A stretch of 6,541 nucleotides of DNA from Flavobacteriales bacterium UBA5933 (GTDB taxonomy: Bacteria > Bacteroidota > Bacteroidia > Flavobacteriales > Weeksellaceae): NCBI GenBank assembly GCA_002430925.1, contig DJDD01000099.1, positions 7,350-13,890 of the forward strand, read 5' to 3'. Position numbers and translations under genes: made by a program. Below, piece by piece: positions 6,516 through 6,541 of the stretch; positions within the stretch are counted from its first letter, which is position 1; the number at the start of each line of letters is the position of its first letter. The notes beneath the pieces are model-generated. The model was not told the origin of the DNA. It did not search any database and saw nothing but the letters and a program-made list of their open reading frames with translations.

Positions 6516-6541
6516 ATTACAATTAATTATAAATATCTTCG

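Overview
The window looks like ordinary chromosome from a member of the Bacteroidota, most likely a Flavobacteriaceae-type marine or aquatic bacterium. The DNA is strongly AT-rich. Start codons lack Shine-Dalgarno sequences and are preceded by A-rich stretches. Candidate promoters carry the Bacteroidota -7 element TAnnTTTG. The proteins are closest, from memory of the families, to flavobacterial versions: alanine dehydrogenase followed by a DUF4258 protein, and a REC-AAA+ regulator that ends without a helix-turn-helix. The genus cannot be fixed from this sequence alone.

Layout. On the plus strand, the 3' end of an alanine dehydrogenase gene (1-240, cut by the window edge) overlaps by 4 bp a small membrane-anchored DUF4258 protein (237-617). 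A bidirectional hairpin terminator (617-649) separates this pair from everything else, which lies on the minus strand. Reading the minus strand from right to left, there is a long-chain acyl-CoA synthetase of the FAA1/FadD15 type (6423-4651), then a second acyl-CoA synthetase of the ACSF2 type (4518-2878). These are followed by a compact three-gene unit: a sigma-54-activator-type response regulator (2782-1613), a small NlpE-like lipoprotein (1598-1182) and an NTF2-like lipoprotein (1174-662). The unit ends at the shared terminator. The longest gene-free stretch is 132 bp; the three gaps of 95-132 bp hold only putative promoters, AT-rich inverted repeats and one hairpin.

How the genes fit together. 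The two synthetases would both activate free carboxylic or fatty acids to acyl-CoA by ATP-to-AMP chemistry, probably with different chain-length preferences. The alanine dehydrogenase converts alanine to pyruvate and ammonia. The regulator is an orphan, since no histidine kinase gene is visible, and it is probably co-transcribed with two predicted envelope lipoproteins. That unit is the least explained part of the window. I see no mobile element, CRISPR array, tRNA, rRNA, phage or defence genes. The window is mostly conventional, and the findings are modest.
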